A DNA stretch of 64,000 nucleotides from Clavelina lepadiformis (GCF_947623445.1 NC_135246.1:14615856-14679855), one strand, 5' to 3'; counted from the stretch's first letter, positions 49,386 to 62,800 are shown. Translations and numbers: made by a program. Notes: generated from the sequence alone by a model not told the origin.

Positions 49386-52300
49386 ATGGAAGAAAACAGT
49401 GAAAAGAAGAATGGATCCTCCAAGTATAAAGATATCCTGAAAAGAGCAAAAGAGTCTCGCAATAAGCTTGAGAAAAGTTTTAATAGCTCACAGGATCGAA
49501 GTTTCACTGCATCGGGAATTCATAAGAAAAAAAGACATCCTAAGGATGTTCTTTGTATGTTCAGTTGTTTGTAAACTTTTTAATCCAGTAGCCTAAAAGT
49601 ATCAAAGACAGATGTTATATCTAGGGCTGCATTGTTTTAACACAGGTTTTCCAAAACTTGGGATCATGAGCTTTAGTACCCTCCAAGTCCAATCAGTTTT
49701 TAACAAAATGGTTTTATATTTTTTATTGTTTAAGACTAATCTTTGACATGTGAAGTATACCACCCTCAGTTGCAAATATGAACTGCATTTTTTGTCTAGC
49801 ATTATTTGGTTACCATAATCCCTAAGTATTGCAACATCTTTTTGATGACAACAACACTATCACACCAAACAAGTCTTAAAAAATGTCCAAAGTAGTAAGC
49901 GTGAACTATTTGCTACCAGGTTGTCGAACCGGAACTGAACCTAAACATTTAAACCGGTTTGAGCGGGTGATTTTTGAAAACTGAACAGGAATCAGAACCC
50001 AATACCGGTGCATTAAATTTGCCTGAACCCAAACCAAACCAGAACTATTGAAGACTAAGAGAAAAAAATGAATCAGATTTGAACCTTTCGCAATTGTAAC
50101 CACTTGTTCAGTACAATATTTTCATCCGAGTTATAGAAAACATGTTTCCTTTGCCTATTTCCAAACGTAGAAAACCTAAACTAAGAAATACCCACTCATG
50201 ATGAAATTCCTTAAGGTAACAAACTGCTACTTGAGCAGTGTAATTAGCTAGACAATGTCATTTGAACATGGAGCGATCCTTATATTAGCAATTATAATTA
50301 AATTTCTTGCTGAACCTAAACCCGGTGCGGGATGAATGTGTGCACCCGATGCAAACGTAACCCGGAGTAGAGCGGTTAAAAAAAATTTGTAAAACCTGAA
50401 CCGAAGTTAAACCGTTAAACACTGCAGTTGTCTCCCTGTTTGCAACACAAAATATTAACTAGGTGCAATTGTTACAAAAGATAGGTCAAAGACAAAAACA
50501 TGACAAGCAAGAATTATGCCACTAAAATTAAAATGGGCAATGATATTTGCTATTGCAGTCTAGAAACCAACCAAAACTATTTTTCTTCCAGCTCAGTCCT
50601 TTGTCATGAGACAAGCATCTGCACTTTCTACTAAAAACAAACAGCTGGCATTTGCTTTGGCCCAGAGACACAAACAGGTCAGCGAGTTGGAGGAAGCAAT
50701 GGGGATTGCACAGGTTTATTGACTTACAGCTTGGACGTTTGTGTAATTAGTAGAGTTAATGTCATACGTAACAGTAATCAACTACTTGTAAAGCTTGAAA
50801 CGGTTGGATTTCCTTTTTGTATTTGAACATTTTTAACATTTTTGAACAAGACATTTTTTTGTATTTGAAAATGTGATTTGGCAGAGAAATATGATGACAA
50901 TGGGGATAAATCTAAATTCACGCGAAGTTGCATTGGATGCTACATTGCTGGAGTTGAGAAAAACAAAGGTAAACCCTGTATACAGTTATTCCATGTGCTA
51001 TCCATCAATAATTGGGTCGCCATAAATGCAAGTTTAAGGTCTGTTTTGTAATGTTATGAGCGTTTTGATTTGACAACCCCTGACGGTCATCTGTATCTTG
51101 CCTTGACTGTTATAATTATGCTTAACAATTAAAAACATAGATGTATATGTATAATTATATGTACTGTAGTTGTTCACATTTAGAGTATGTTTTTGGACAC
51201 AAATAGGAAGAACTAATAAGAAAAGATGAACGTTATCAATCATTGCGTTCAAAACTTGAAGAGTTAAAGCCAAAACTTAAAGAATTGTATGATGAACCTG
51301 AAGAAAACATATCAGCAACTCGCAATACGAGCCAGTCTAGTAGTTCTTCACTTGAATTCAGGTATGGAAACTGCGACAGAAAACGAAGATGGATAACTTT
51401 TTAGCTGGTATTGTGTGCAACGAATGTGTATGATGTTCAGAATGAAACCTCTGCTTTACAATTCAGGCAACTGTGTGTTTTAATTTTTAGCTTCCAACCT
51501 AGAAGAGTAGCTTCATCCAAAATAACGACTAGAAGGAATCATAGCTCAAAGGTAGAGAAGAAGACATTTCTCGCTCTCTATGTCATTTGCCTATGCCTAT
51601 TACAAGTCTGATTTGATTTTCACCTGGCGAGTTGTTTTAAGGATTATGTTGTTAAATTTAGTTTCATTTGTTTTTTGTTCAAGTGGCATCCCGATTTAAC
51701 AATTGTGCAGGAAACGAGTCTCAATCACTCTGACCTGGAGGAATCGCTTTCAAATTGCACAACACCATCTTCTCTCAACTCGACCATTTATCCAGACGAG
51801 TCTGAAAAGTAGGCTACATAATTGCATGTCATAGAGATTATTATTTTTCTTTATACTGTCATTTATGTGAAGGTCCCCTTTGTCTAATATCACTCTACAA
51901 ACCTGGATCAACATGACTGAAAATGATGTCGCTCCAGTGAAAAGGTTGGTATTAATTTTGAAGGCAGCAGTGAAATCATGCCGCACATTCTTGCAAGTAT
52001 CTTTGTGTTTGTAGGAAGAAGCGGCGAACATCACTCTTTTCAGATTGTAGCTTTGATCCCGACTCCTTTAATCTCAATGATCTTCCATTGGAAGAGGATG
52101 AAGAGGCAGAAAATATCAAAGAAACTGTTAATGTAACGGCTGCAATATTTATATGCTTAACTTTTAAAGTGTTCCCCGTTAACAACTATTTCTTACAACA
52201 ATGATTTTGTCTCTAGAGTCTTGCAGATTGTGGGGATGGATGTGAAGAAGAACCACAAAAGTTGACCAAGCAAAAAATAGCTCACAGTGATAAATCCACA

Positions 52301-53340
52301 AATCAGTTGGAGCAGGAAAATGTAGAAATTGTCACCAAAAAGCCTTTAAAAAACTCACAACACCCAACTTCATCAGATGAAAGCAGTCTGGATAAAACAG
52401 ATTTGTCCGTTATTTCTATGGAGCTCACTCAGCCCATTGAATCATCCATTTTCACCGGCAAGAAAGCATCCAAAAAGGTTAGATTTAAAAACAAACCCAA
52501 AAAAGCAGTGGCAAAAAAAATAAAAACTCAGAAAGAAGGGAAATCAAATAAGGAGAATACAGCTCGGAAACTGAACACGGTTGAAAGCGAATACTTTAAC
52601 TTCAGTAGTGATAGCTTTATCACCAACCCGGAGAAGAGAATTAAGGTAAATGACTTTCTTTTCTGGATCTTATGAGCACTACGTTTTGTTCTGTGATGTA
52701 AAATTTTAGGCTTTTTAATTGTAGATCCTTTACTATATGACTTTGTGATACCAATAAATTTGTGATTGTGAAACCGGCCATCATAGATAAAATATATGTA
52801 ACATATGTTCAAGCATCACTAAGTGTAAGCAACTAATCGGTAAATGGTAACACCATGACAGTTATGTTACTTACTGTTAGCCGTTCTTAAGCATTGCCCA
52901 AATTTATTTTTGACTTGTTATATTCCAGCTCTCCAACAGTGCTAATGTGGTGTTACCCATGGCCGACGTCACAAACAAGTAAGCTGGCTTCTTTTTGCGT
53001 TTTTTTTTTGTCCTAGACTTAGCAGAGATGCTTTTTAAACCCGTCACTTACATAGCTTGCAGGAAACAGTAGGTGGACGTGTAAAACGAAGAACAACCCC
53101 AGTGTCGTATGTGGAGCCAAAGCTTAACCGGTGATAATTAATCTATCATTGCGTGTTTTATTTGTTTCCTGCGCTTAAATGATATGAGAATGTATTAAAA
53201 TGATTTTACGACGTTTATGCAGTATCCTGATTATCTAATTTTGCAGCAAACTCCGACGAGGCGACAAGAATTCTGACGTAACATTCTGTAGAAGCTTGTC
53301 GCCAAAGCATGGAAGGAAGCCTAAGAAGTTAATGGAGTAG
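49386..53340 (+). CDS. SGO1: shugoshin, 12 coding exons
   Basis: Exons 49386-49554, 50592-50713, 50885-50968, 51207-51361, 51491-51551, 51711-51808, 51873-51944, 52015-52132, 52217-52645, 52929-52978, 53056-53130 and 53247-53340 join to 508 residues. The N-terminus (SKYKDILKRAKESRNKLEKS, then a heptad-rich coiled coil through exons 2-4) matches the shugoshin N-terminal dimer that binds PP2A-B56. The C-terminal basic motif RTTPVSYVEPKLNRKLRRGD (about 464-483) is the diagnostic shugoshin box that binds phosphorylated histone H2A at centromeres. In the family the protein guards centromeric cohesin against removal in mitosis and meiosis I. A KEN degron (residues 405-407) and a KVRF docking motif (380-383) are visible in the large exon 9. 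Whether it corresponds to SGO1 or SGO2 cannot be told; invertebrates usually have one. Intron 1 carries a hAT element. Confidence 0.88.
49917..50438. mobile_element. hAT-type element in shugoshin intron 1, 522 bp
   Basis: Begins CAGGTTGTCGAACCGGAACT and ends, on the reverse strand, CAGGGAGACAACTGCAGTGT. Both sides are full of GAACC/CCGGTT/AACCTAAACC motifs. The flanks TTTGCTAC (49909-49916) and TTTGCAAC (50439-50446) form an 8 bp TSD with one mismatch. The terminal repeats are weak, so the exact right end is less certain than for the other elements. Confidence 0.6.
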
Positions 53341-54004
53341 ACCAGGGAAGATACACTCAGTATGATTTCTTTTGAAGAACGAAGCTTTTGATCTGTTTTT
53401 AGTCGTTTTAGTGCCATTTGCCCTAGGCCTAGAGAATTGAATTTTCTTTCTTTTGTTCTAGACCCATTTCTCATTAGTTTACTGTCAGCTGTAGGGTATC
53501 TTCCTTAACTGCACACCAAAGAAACCCCTACGGAGTGCTTTTATTTATTGTATATAATCCTAATCTCTACAACATTCTTTTATCGTTTTTAATACTTTTT
53601 TCATGTTTCGTGAAATAAAATTGTACAAAACATTGACACACATCGTATCTCCGCCTGATCGATGTAATTGTCATTTGACTATTGACTTTTGACTCTTACC
53701 AGGTTTTAATTTAGAAAAATAGAGCCCAATAATCGTTTAATACGAGTTGTTTTTTCTTGAGGTTATTCTACTTGAAGATAAAAGTATTTAGTAAAACTTC
53801 ATCTTTGTGGTAAACTGACACCATCACTCAGCTCTCTCACTGTTCGCATATAATCTTATGCAGTTCCCTTTTAAGAAGGATAAGATCAGTAAAATATCAA
53901 GACGAACACAAGCTCATCAAGGACTGGAGTTCAGAAGGAAGCAAAGAAATAAGAATTTCGGGATTGGAAAATATATCTCGTTATTGTAGTTGCTTGCGGC
54001 GATG
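53341..54004. other. convergent 3' UTR interval between shugoshin and BCAT
   Basis: No coding exon is seen. It holds the shugoshin AATAAA at 53614. On the opposite strand AATAAATAAAAG (reverse of about 53538-53549) and ATTAAA-type signals near 53704 and 53736 could serve the BCAT gene, so the two 3' UTRs may overlap. Confidence 0.45.
53614..53619 (+). promoter_or_regulatory. polyadenylation signal AATAAA of shugoshin
   Basis: Canonical AATAAA about 275 bases after the shugoshin stop at 53340. The convergent BCAT gene ends its coding sequence at 54005. Confidence 0.55.
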
Positions 54005-56512
54005 TTAATATTCCTCAACAGTCGTATAAGCCCACTCGTGAGAAACTCTCCCGTACTAAAAAATATTGCTTTAACCGTTAGCAAAATTCTGCTACTAAGT
54101 TATTTGGTATTTCAACCAAACGTGCATTTCTATTACATTTTTAGTGGTACCACATATTCATATAGTATATGTAGGTGATGATGCTTGTAGTGAATCGATT
54201 AGTTTAGCACTAATTGCCGGGACTTTCGTCATGTAGCCTACACCGTATAATGCCCAACATAATCACAATTATCTCTGTTGAACTACAGTAAACAGTATGA
54301 AATCAATTTATTGCGTATAAGTTATATATTGATTGCGCTTTTTTTGCTTTAAAATTCACCTGTATGTCCGCCAATTCTTTGTAAAAGCGACCTGCAACGT
54401 AAGGTCCATTTTCCATAGTGGGAATGTGCAAATTTGTGTCTTTGTAAAGGATACGGTCGATAGGGCACACGACACATGCTGTTCCTGTACCAAACATTTC
54501 CAAAACCTGGAAAATAACGAAAAATCATTTGAAGCAAAATATAATCTTTTCCTTACCATCCTTCTTCGTAACCTTACGGCATAAAAGTAATCTGGTTAGG
54601 CTTTGTCATTTTTTCTTTTATGCTGACGAAAACACTAGCGAATAAAGTATAGTTTGCTCATTATTTTCATACTCGATTTTCGTTCAAGCCCATGACAACG
54701 TCATTCATCGTAATTTTTCTCTCGGTCACTTTGAATTCTCCCCATTGGCGGGCAAGATCTATGAGAGAACGCCTGGTGACACCAGAGAGCACGATTCCTT
54801 CATCCAAGGGCATGGTGGCAAGTTCTTTGTCTGTGCAAATTCACAAAAAATCTCTTGGTTAATTGCTTTTGGGTAATTTTGTTTGTTTTAGTAATTTTTG
54901 TGGTGGTAATTACATGTCTACAACGTACTTAATGTGTTGCGTTGTAGACATGTAATTTCCTGTTGGTTGATGACAACGCGGTGAGTTATATGTCTAGAGA
55001 ATGTACACGTAGAGCGCGGATTTTACGTGGTTTGGTTTCATAAAGCAACGCCAACAACATAATTTCAATATTCAAATCGAAATTAAATTTTAATATTTTG
55101 ATTGATTAAATATCAATGATTAATTGGTTTTTGATTGGTTTAGCCCGTTTAAACGCCAAAACCATTCAAGTACAAACCTCCGTTTTCATTGATCCAAAAC
55201 ATGAAAAAGTTCATCGTTCCAACCTCGGTAATTTTCTCCTCCTTCCCGTACAACCAGAGTACCTGCTGGCACCCTCTACTCGCCGCTTCTGCCTGGACCA
55301 TGATCGTTGGACCGTAATTGCTGTCGGAAAATTATCGCATTGAGATTTCTATTGTTCATAGAAGTTGACGTCATTATGATGTCAAAAATGTAAAAAGTAT
55401 TTACCTTCCCAACTTGTATGCACCGACGCCGCCTTTACCTGCCCTTACGTAACTTGGATCAGCCAACAGCGATATGGGGCTAAAGGTACCCGTTGCAAAA
55501 TAGGGACCGACTGGACACATTATGCAAAGGAACTTAGCCGTGTTTGGCCGCTTCAAAGCAAGAGAAATCTGAAAAATTAAGTAAACAACAAGCTGCTAGC
55601 TGCTATGTTGAAATCAATGTTATTGATTCTGTTGGCGCTACGTGCTCAGGTATAGACTATATACCTCGGTGCCGATCATAAACGGTCTGATGTACAAAGA
55701 TGCTTTTTGTGAATAAGGCACCCATTCTTTGTCGACTCTGACGAGCTCGCAGATGCAGTTTATTACCTCTTGCTTGTCGAATACCTGTATTGAACCCATG
55801 TTGCGTTATCCACGAAGATGATACTTCATTCGCAATTTCATTCTAACCGGTAAACAAGCTCTTTCGGCCGTATATTTCATCCGCTTCATATTTTCCATTG
55901 GTCGAAAAATGTTGATCCTATTTCTCGCGGTGCGATAAGCTTTAAGCCCTTCATATAACTGAACGAAGATTACATTGTAAGCTGATAAAGCAAGTTGGTA
56001 CTTCACATGGATAAGGTACAACGTACGATGCACTTTTAATGAAGGTTTTGTTTAAGCAGTGATTTCCACAATAGAACTAAGTAAAATATTCTTGTTGTTC
56101 TGCACGCAGAATCTTTATAGTACCTTAATTAAAAACATTAAATTGCCAATTACAGTATCACGTAATGTTCACCTCGGTGGAAAATTGTAAAACAGACGCA
56201 GCAGGATGTAAGCCCACGTCTTCGATGGGTTTGATTACGGGGATTTCCCATCCCTTGACGTCATCCCAATCCACCATAAGCATGTGATCGGTAAAGTTTG
56301 TGCCAAACTTGCAAAAATCAGAGTTGGCTGGCTTCGGTTTAGGATTCGACGTGTAGTGGTACTCGATTTCAGACGCCTATATATTTAAAAATCTAAAATA
56401 TCATTTACTTTACATCTTGATAAAAAGTGGGCACCTTGGGCACCTACATTATTTTATACATTTATATATTTTTTACCTTGAAGGAGTCCCGATGTGCCAT
56501 GCATTGCTGCAC
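54005..56512 (-). CDS. BCAT: branched-chain amino acid aminotransferase, 9 coding exons
   Basis: Minus-strand exons 56512-56477, 56376-56173, 55958-55848, 55784-55665, 55568-55405, 55320-55178, 54830-54673, 54506-54360 and 54055-54005. Taking the ATG at 56500 the product is 373 residues, near the family size. It is a fold-type IV PLP enzyme that transfers the amino group between leucine, isoleucine or valine and 2-oxoglutarate. Visible motifs are SNPKPKP and [10 protein letters not shown] near the start, [15 protein letters not shown], the catalytic lysine in GAYKLG (about Lys205), the PLP-phosphate region SGVTRR, and [23 protein letters not shown] at about 319-322 matches the CXXC redox switch of animal BCATs. 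The last exon ([16 protein letters not shown]) was found by homology. Exon 1 is open upstream, so an additional 5' exon such as a mitochondrial leader is possible. Confidence 0.9.
54908..54957. repeat. perfect 18 bp inverted repeat (hairpin) in a BCAT intron
   Basis: AATTACATGTCTACAACG at 54908-54925 is the exact reverse complement of 54940-54957, with a 14-base loop. It lies in the intron between BCAT exons 6 and 7 (minus strand). Its origin is unknown. Confidence 0.85.
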
Positions 56513-59500
56513 CTGCAAAAATAAATAAATAAAAATGCTCGCTCCTATTTATCAGTTTTGAAGTTGGATTCCTTATAAAGTGGTTTATTTATATATTTGC
56601 TTTACAGTTTCTTACCAAAGCAAATGGAGTTGACTTTGAAAACTTCAGTATTTGAACAGCTTTCATCCAAGTATACGCCATAAGGTATACGTAGTAGTTA
56701 AATCATCAAACGATCAATCTTTGTTGTGGATGAAATCGGTGATTTTCAAAGTGTCTGTACTACATTTATTGTATAGAAATCGTTATGTTATTGATAACTA
56801 GCAAAAAGAAATTGGAACTTAAGTTTTAATGTAAAAACCATTGAGCAAATTTGGGATTAGCTTGATCTAAATGTAAGCAAGCCCTATGAGGAAAAGTATA
56901 GTGTAATCAGCTTCTCACTGTCACTTGCATGAACTCATTATTTATTATCATATAGAGCGTGACAGATGATTTGCAGAAGCCGATTGGTCAACAATGTGTG
57001 ATATGTCATCGGTCACACACCCCAAACGTGCATGCAGTGTCAAGCAAAATGTTGGCGTAGACGTTACAATGCATACGTTTATCCGGTTTTATATGATTAA
57101 AAGAATAACGTAGTATCATCGTGAGTGATTGTACTGTAACCAGTTAGAAAACAAAGGGTGGATTAACCTAAAAAATCTGGTGGATGTTCTTGCAACCAGG
57201 CCAGATAAAAGATGCTACAACTTGTTAGATGTGCACGCATTCTACGACCGAAAAAAAACGGAACTCTAGCATCGGTAATATACTTTAATAAACGGTAAAA
57301 TTACCCATTATCCTTGCAGTTTGTGAATATTACTTTAAATCTAAGAGTTTTGCCTTAGTCTAGTAAAAATCAAGGAGTTTGATGCCGCTGGTTGCTGGTA
57401 ACAAATATTACTTATCGCTTTATCGGAATTTGTGCAGTTTTATTCTCAAGATTTAACCAGGCGACATCGTACCAAACGTAGTGTGCAAATACTGTCAAAG
57501 TATACGAGTAAGGTAGCATCAAACTTGGTCAGTTTAAATTAAAGTATTCAAAAACAAGATAGTGCCCACAAAAATGTAGGCTACTACAGTTTCAAAGATC
57601 TTCAAGTCAGACGAAAGGCTTGGGTATAATGACTGTTAAACATTTACTATTGATGTTTAGACATAGTTATACAGGGTGATATGACGATAGGACTGGAGCA
57701 CTACACCTTTCGTAAAACTACCTCCGAAATAAAAGACAAAGAAAATTAAATGATTTCTTACATTTAAAAAAAATGTCAGCTACACGAACGTTTGCTTTTA
57801 TTTTTTTGCAAATACTTCCTGATCAGGTTTTGATTATTAGCGAACAATGTTTGTCATATTACGTATAGAAGTCATACAATCACGAAGAATTAACCTTATA
57901 TGGCGATGACAATATGTTTGCATAATTGGTCTGAAGAAAGCCACAGCAAAAAGAAAAAGGACTGAAAACTAGGCAAATTTTCCAAAACATTTTGGTTTAA
58001 CTGGTGAACGAAAGCCTTTTAATTGCGCTATGCTTACCTTTTTTGGAGTCTGCAGGTGTAGACCCACTGGTTTTTGTAAAGACTTGACTTAGCCGTGTTA
58101 ACGTGAGAATCTCGATTACATTGACTCTAGTTGCAACCCAAATTAATTCAAGTCGTCATAAAATCATTTTTAATATTTGTAAAATACTTTCTTTAAACAT
58201 CAATATGTAACATAATCTATATTGAACGTGCAAAAACGTCATAAATGGTTAAAATTGAACAGAGTGGCTATTTCGTCGTAAGTAGGTCACGCAGCCCTTT
58301 GTTAAAGATGGGGGATTAAGAGAATGGGTATATGCAAAAAGTCGATTTAAGGTATTTAGGGTTTAGTTGAATTTAGATTTAGATTAAAAGGAAGATTTAC
58401 TTTAGGTTACTATGCTAAAAGATTTGCGTTAGGTTAACAAGAAGCCATAAAAAAACAGTTGAATCGCTGTGCCACCAGTGTCTGAAGTACAGCTTAGTCA
58501 CTACGTATAACAAAAAGTTGATCGTAAATAACAAGGCAAGACTCGGTGAACATGGCCGACTTGATTTGATTCGACATGCTATTGTAATTAAAATGACTTG
58601 ACTTGACTTGACTCGTAAGCGTAAGCATACGCTTGCGATGTTAGTGACTTGATGTTCTGCACAACCATTAAGACGTGTTGACCATCAATACTGTTTTATA
58701 TCCTTAGAAGATCCGGTTTGACCCTAGATCATCTTTTTCCTAAAATTCGAGCTGTGGTTAGACAGGGGTCGACAACATAATGTCAACTACGATAACGTAC
58801 TATTGTTGGCCACGTTTTTAAGCAGAGTTTAAAAATAGTACTTCGAAATATTTCCTGGATTGGATAGAAAGTAGGTCAACATAAACTGTATTCAAGTCAT
58901 TTGCACATGACCGCTACGGCCTCGTAAAGTCATATCCAAAGCGAAGAGTTCCGGTAGTTAACTTTTTAACGCAAGTGTACATTCTTGCTTTTTTCGGTTC
59001 CAAACAAAAGGCTAGCACAAATTATTATAACACAATTAGGAAATCTGTTTTCATAATGTGACTCAACTCGAAACTTCTTTTGTTTGTCTGTTCTGACAAG
59101 CATGCGATGCAAATTTAAAAAACTGTAAGATGTAACTCTGTACCCTGTAAGATAGGCTAATGATGAAATTGCGTGTCACCAAAAACTTAGAAGGACTTTT
59201 ATGTTTTTTGCGTGTCACGCGCAAGACATTGAACAAACCAAAAAAGTAAAATCATTACAGTATCATACATAGGGCACTGTTAAGTCGAGTAAAAAGACCC
59301 TACACCAATAAAGCTGAAAGACATATCAATGACCCAGATTCTTGAAAAAAAAACATTGCTTATATTAAAGCAATAGAGGCCTATAGTTTCCTAGACATAA
59401 AAGAATCAACAACAAAGGCGACATACTTTAATTCTGAATGGCATTATCGTAATTTTGTGTTGAAGGTTGACCTTGTACAATTATAATAACAATGAATCAA

Positions 59501-59830
59501 GCTTAGGTTGTTTTTCGTAGATTTTCGAAGTACTTGGTACAGGCAGGAGTGTGGTGCTGTCGGTGCGCTGCTCCGACACTTCTGCTATATAGGCGACACC
59601 TATCCTATAAACACGAAATGTGACATATATTAAAACAGTATAGGAACCAGCGGGCTTCTTTCAGACCCTACAGAGCCGCGGTAGGCTACCTGCAAACGTG
59701 GCAAAAATCCCCTGGGTACAGGTAGACACGTGCCTGATGGTCTCCTCTCGATGTGCAACACTCTGCATACCATTAAATATACAATAAAAAAGCCACTTGA
59801 TTTAAAACGTAGAAATTTTTATTTTTGCAG
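56513..59830. other. divergent intergenic region between the two BCAT genes
   Basis: No coding exon was recognised in 3.3 kb. It should include promoters and possible 5' exons for both BCAT genes. A short (GACTT)n array is at about 58595-58613. A hAT-like tip (CAGGGGTCGACAAC) sits near 58750 without a recognisable partner. Confidence 0.45.
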
Positions 59831-62800
59831 ATTCAACCTCACAGGACTCATCTTTCATTCAAGGTAAGTCGAATTTAATTCAAATAGAAACTTTTATGGA
59901 TGTTTAATCAAACGTTTCATTGAGTTTAGTTGCATAACAATGCACATTCACGATGGATGTTCATGTTCATGTAGTGGTCATGGTCATGCTTCAGAAAAAA
60001 ACACCTATAATAGTGATAAATCGATAATAAAATCAAATTCTCCGCAATTACACTGTGCTTTGTTACAATTGAACTCTTTTTGCTACAACAGTTGATATCA
60101 CTTTGGTATGAGTGGCATATTCACGGCCAGTTAAGTTATAACAATACAACATTGCCAGAAAATGTAATAAAAGAGCCTTGCCAGTATAAGTTATATAATA
60201 TATATAGTCACACGATCTTTTATGAATGGCGAAAAATATAGGAAATTTAACTACTTTTGGAACAAACTGATAGGCACTTCATCCACCCAATATGAGCTGA
60301 TAAAAAGAACTTAGGTAAAAAAAGTAAGAGGATCTTATAAGAAGTGCCTTGCCCTTGTGTGCACAAAATGACAAAATACAGCCTAGTTAGATTTAGATAA
60401 CAATGCGCGTGACAACGTCACAGTGTTTATGCGTAAAGAAATTAAGGTTAATGAAGCGTTATCTGATATACATATATATAGATAACTGTATCTCTGATCA
60501 TCAAACTAAACAAATCCAAACATTTTTTCTGTTAGCTTTACGAGTTTTGAGCAGAATAAACAAATTTTGCATCCTACGATTTGAACCGCTAACTACAACT
60601 TACTAAAATGTTTGAGTATTAAGCCACAAATTTCTGCAATTAAACTACTCTATGTGACTAAATGTCCTTAATTTTCGTATAGTTTAAAGTACTGTATCTA
60701 CCTTGTTTTGACTGAACTAACACAAAGTCAGCTTTGAGTATTGTTAAGTACCTGTTTTGTTTTGTCAACGTATAGGCTTCCGATCTGACGTATCGATTAA
60801 CTTCACATCCGAAGCCGAAACCTGCAAATCCGGAAGAATGCGCTTTCGGCTCACACTATACCGATCACATGCTGTCGGTGAAGTGGGATGAAGAGAACGG
60901 CTGGGGAATTCCCTGTATTAAACCTCTAGAGAACCTAAGTCTACACCCCGCCACATCTGTGTTTCATTACGCAATAGAAGTATATAAGATATGTTTTATT
61001 GACATGTTTTGGTCTTTGTCTTATCAACCTGCACCTACTTGCTTTAATCTGGTATTTTATTTGCTATTTTGGGATAAATGAGATGATTTTTAAAGAGTTA
61101 TTATTTTTCGTTATGATAGTGTAATTGTTAATCTCGATTTTAGACTTTCCGTTATACTACAGTTTTGGTTAAAATTTTTTATATATTCCTCTTAGTTATT
61201 CGAAGGTATGAAAGCTTTCCACACCGAAGACAACCGAATTGCAATGTTTAGACCAATGGAGAACATGAAGCGGATGTATATGAGCGCGGAAAGATCTTGT
61301 TTACCGGTAACTGCAAAATACTAAACTAAGAGCAAACTTTAAAGGTAATAGGGATAATGATGTAACTTAATTGCGAAAATAAAATGTTATTTTTATTTTA
61401 ACATTGTTCACTGGGACCTTTCCCATTTTGGAAAGGCATCGTTTTATCCTTTGACAAAATCCCTTGTGATTATATTTCAACTACATTAGTTCTTCCCCAC
61501 TGGTGGCCTAAGGTTGGGGGTACCCGAGGCAAGGTATGGCGCGACTTAACTTTGGGGGGCCTAAAATAACGGGAGACGCAGCAATCTATCTTAATTTATC
61601 TTAACATTTTGAATTTACATGGTACATCGCACATCATTGTCGATGTACCAGAGAAGTTTCCATCTTGCATCGAGCAGTATTGTCATGACGTCTTCCAAAG
61701 ATTATCATTGGTGTGCATTCTTGCTGTACAAACTAGGGCTATTCAACAACGCCCTTCTTTAGTGCTGTGGCCATCAGAAACCGGGCTGTTGTCCGGGATG
61801 GGTTTTCTTTTACAGTGGGTTTCTTTTCCCATCCACTGATGTACAGCATTGAAGCAATTGTCATTCATTAGTTGCTTGGATCACCACCTGTTGTTCGTCT
61901 GCTTAATTTTCGCTTTTTCAACTTATGTTTTATGGTTTTAACTAATCATAGGTTTAGTGGCTGTGCTAGTTGTTACCAGCAAATGTTAACGTTATTTCTC
62001 TTGAGCACGTTATTAAGCCTTTTGGGCTTTGCAACTTTTTCCTGTTCATTGGCGCGTGTTGGTAACAACTGGTTTGAGTTTTCGTCCCCACTGCGCTTTT
62101 GACGAAAAATAAAACGATAGAATGATTGGTCTAACTCTAAGATGTATAAAATTTTGCTTTTCTTTCAAAAAACAAACTGCCTGAAGTTTGTTTGTGCATT
62201 CCTTTTCAGTTTATGATTCCTTAAATCTTCCTCTATGGCCCTTAAGATCTTACACCGTTCATTTGTTTGTTGCTACCGAGCGCTTAATACCTCAGAGGTT
62301 TGCCAGCAGATGACACAACTTTTTCTTCGTTTTGGCGTTTGAGCGTTTGAGCATCAAACTATTATAAAAGAAATCTCAAAGCAGGAGGGGACCAATTAAC
62401 ACGGAGATTCGATTCACACAACCTATTCTAAATAAAATTTATACAGCTAATTAGTATGAAACAGTAAATGACTCCTGTCCTGAAAAAGTGCGACTAGTTA
62501 AAAATATCCGTATGCTAATGTTTATTTTTAAAGCGCGTATACTGAAATAGGGGACGGGGTGGCTCCTTGGAGAGGGGCCCGAGGTGACCACTTCGCTCGC
62601 CTCACCCTAAAGCCACTACTGTTCTCCCCAATACATAAGCATTACAAAAATTCTGGAATTTTAGAAGATTCTTAGTTTTCAGAATAATGTCATGCGGGAT
62701 ACAGTTGCCTATGGAAATTGATCATCAGGAAAAACGTCACACAAACCTGTTCGCTATACACGTGGTTGGTTTTTCACATCTTTTCTGCTGCAGAAAATGC

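Noticed and set aside
58745-58990. hAT-like tip CAGGGGTCGACAAC
   Set aside because: No inverted partner or 8 bp duplication could be found, so a single tip is not enough to call an element.
61609-62102. Two adjacent open frames inside the 1.1 kb hAT element
   Set aside because: They lack the hAT dimerisation or catalytic motifs, and the element lies in an intron; likely chance frames.
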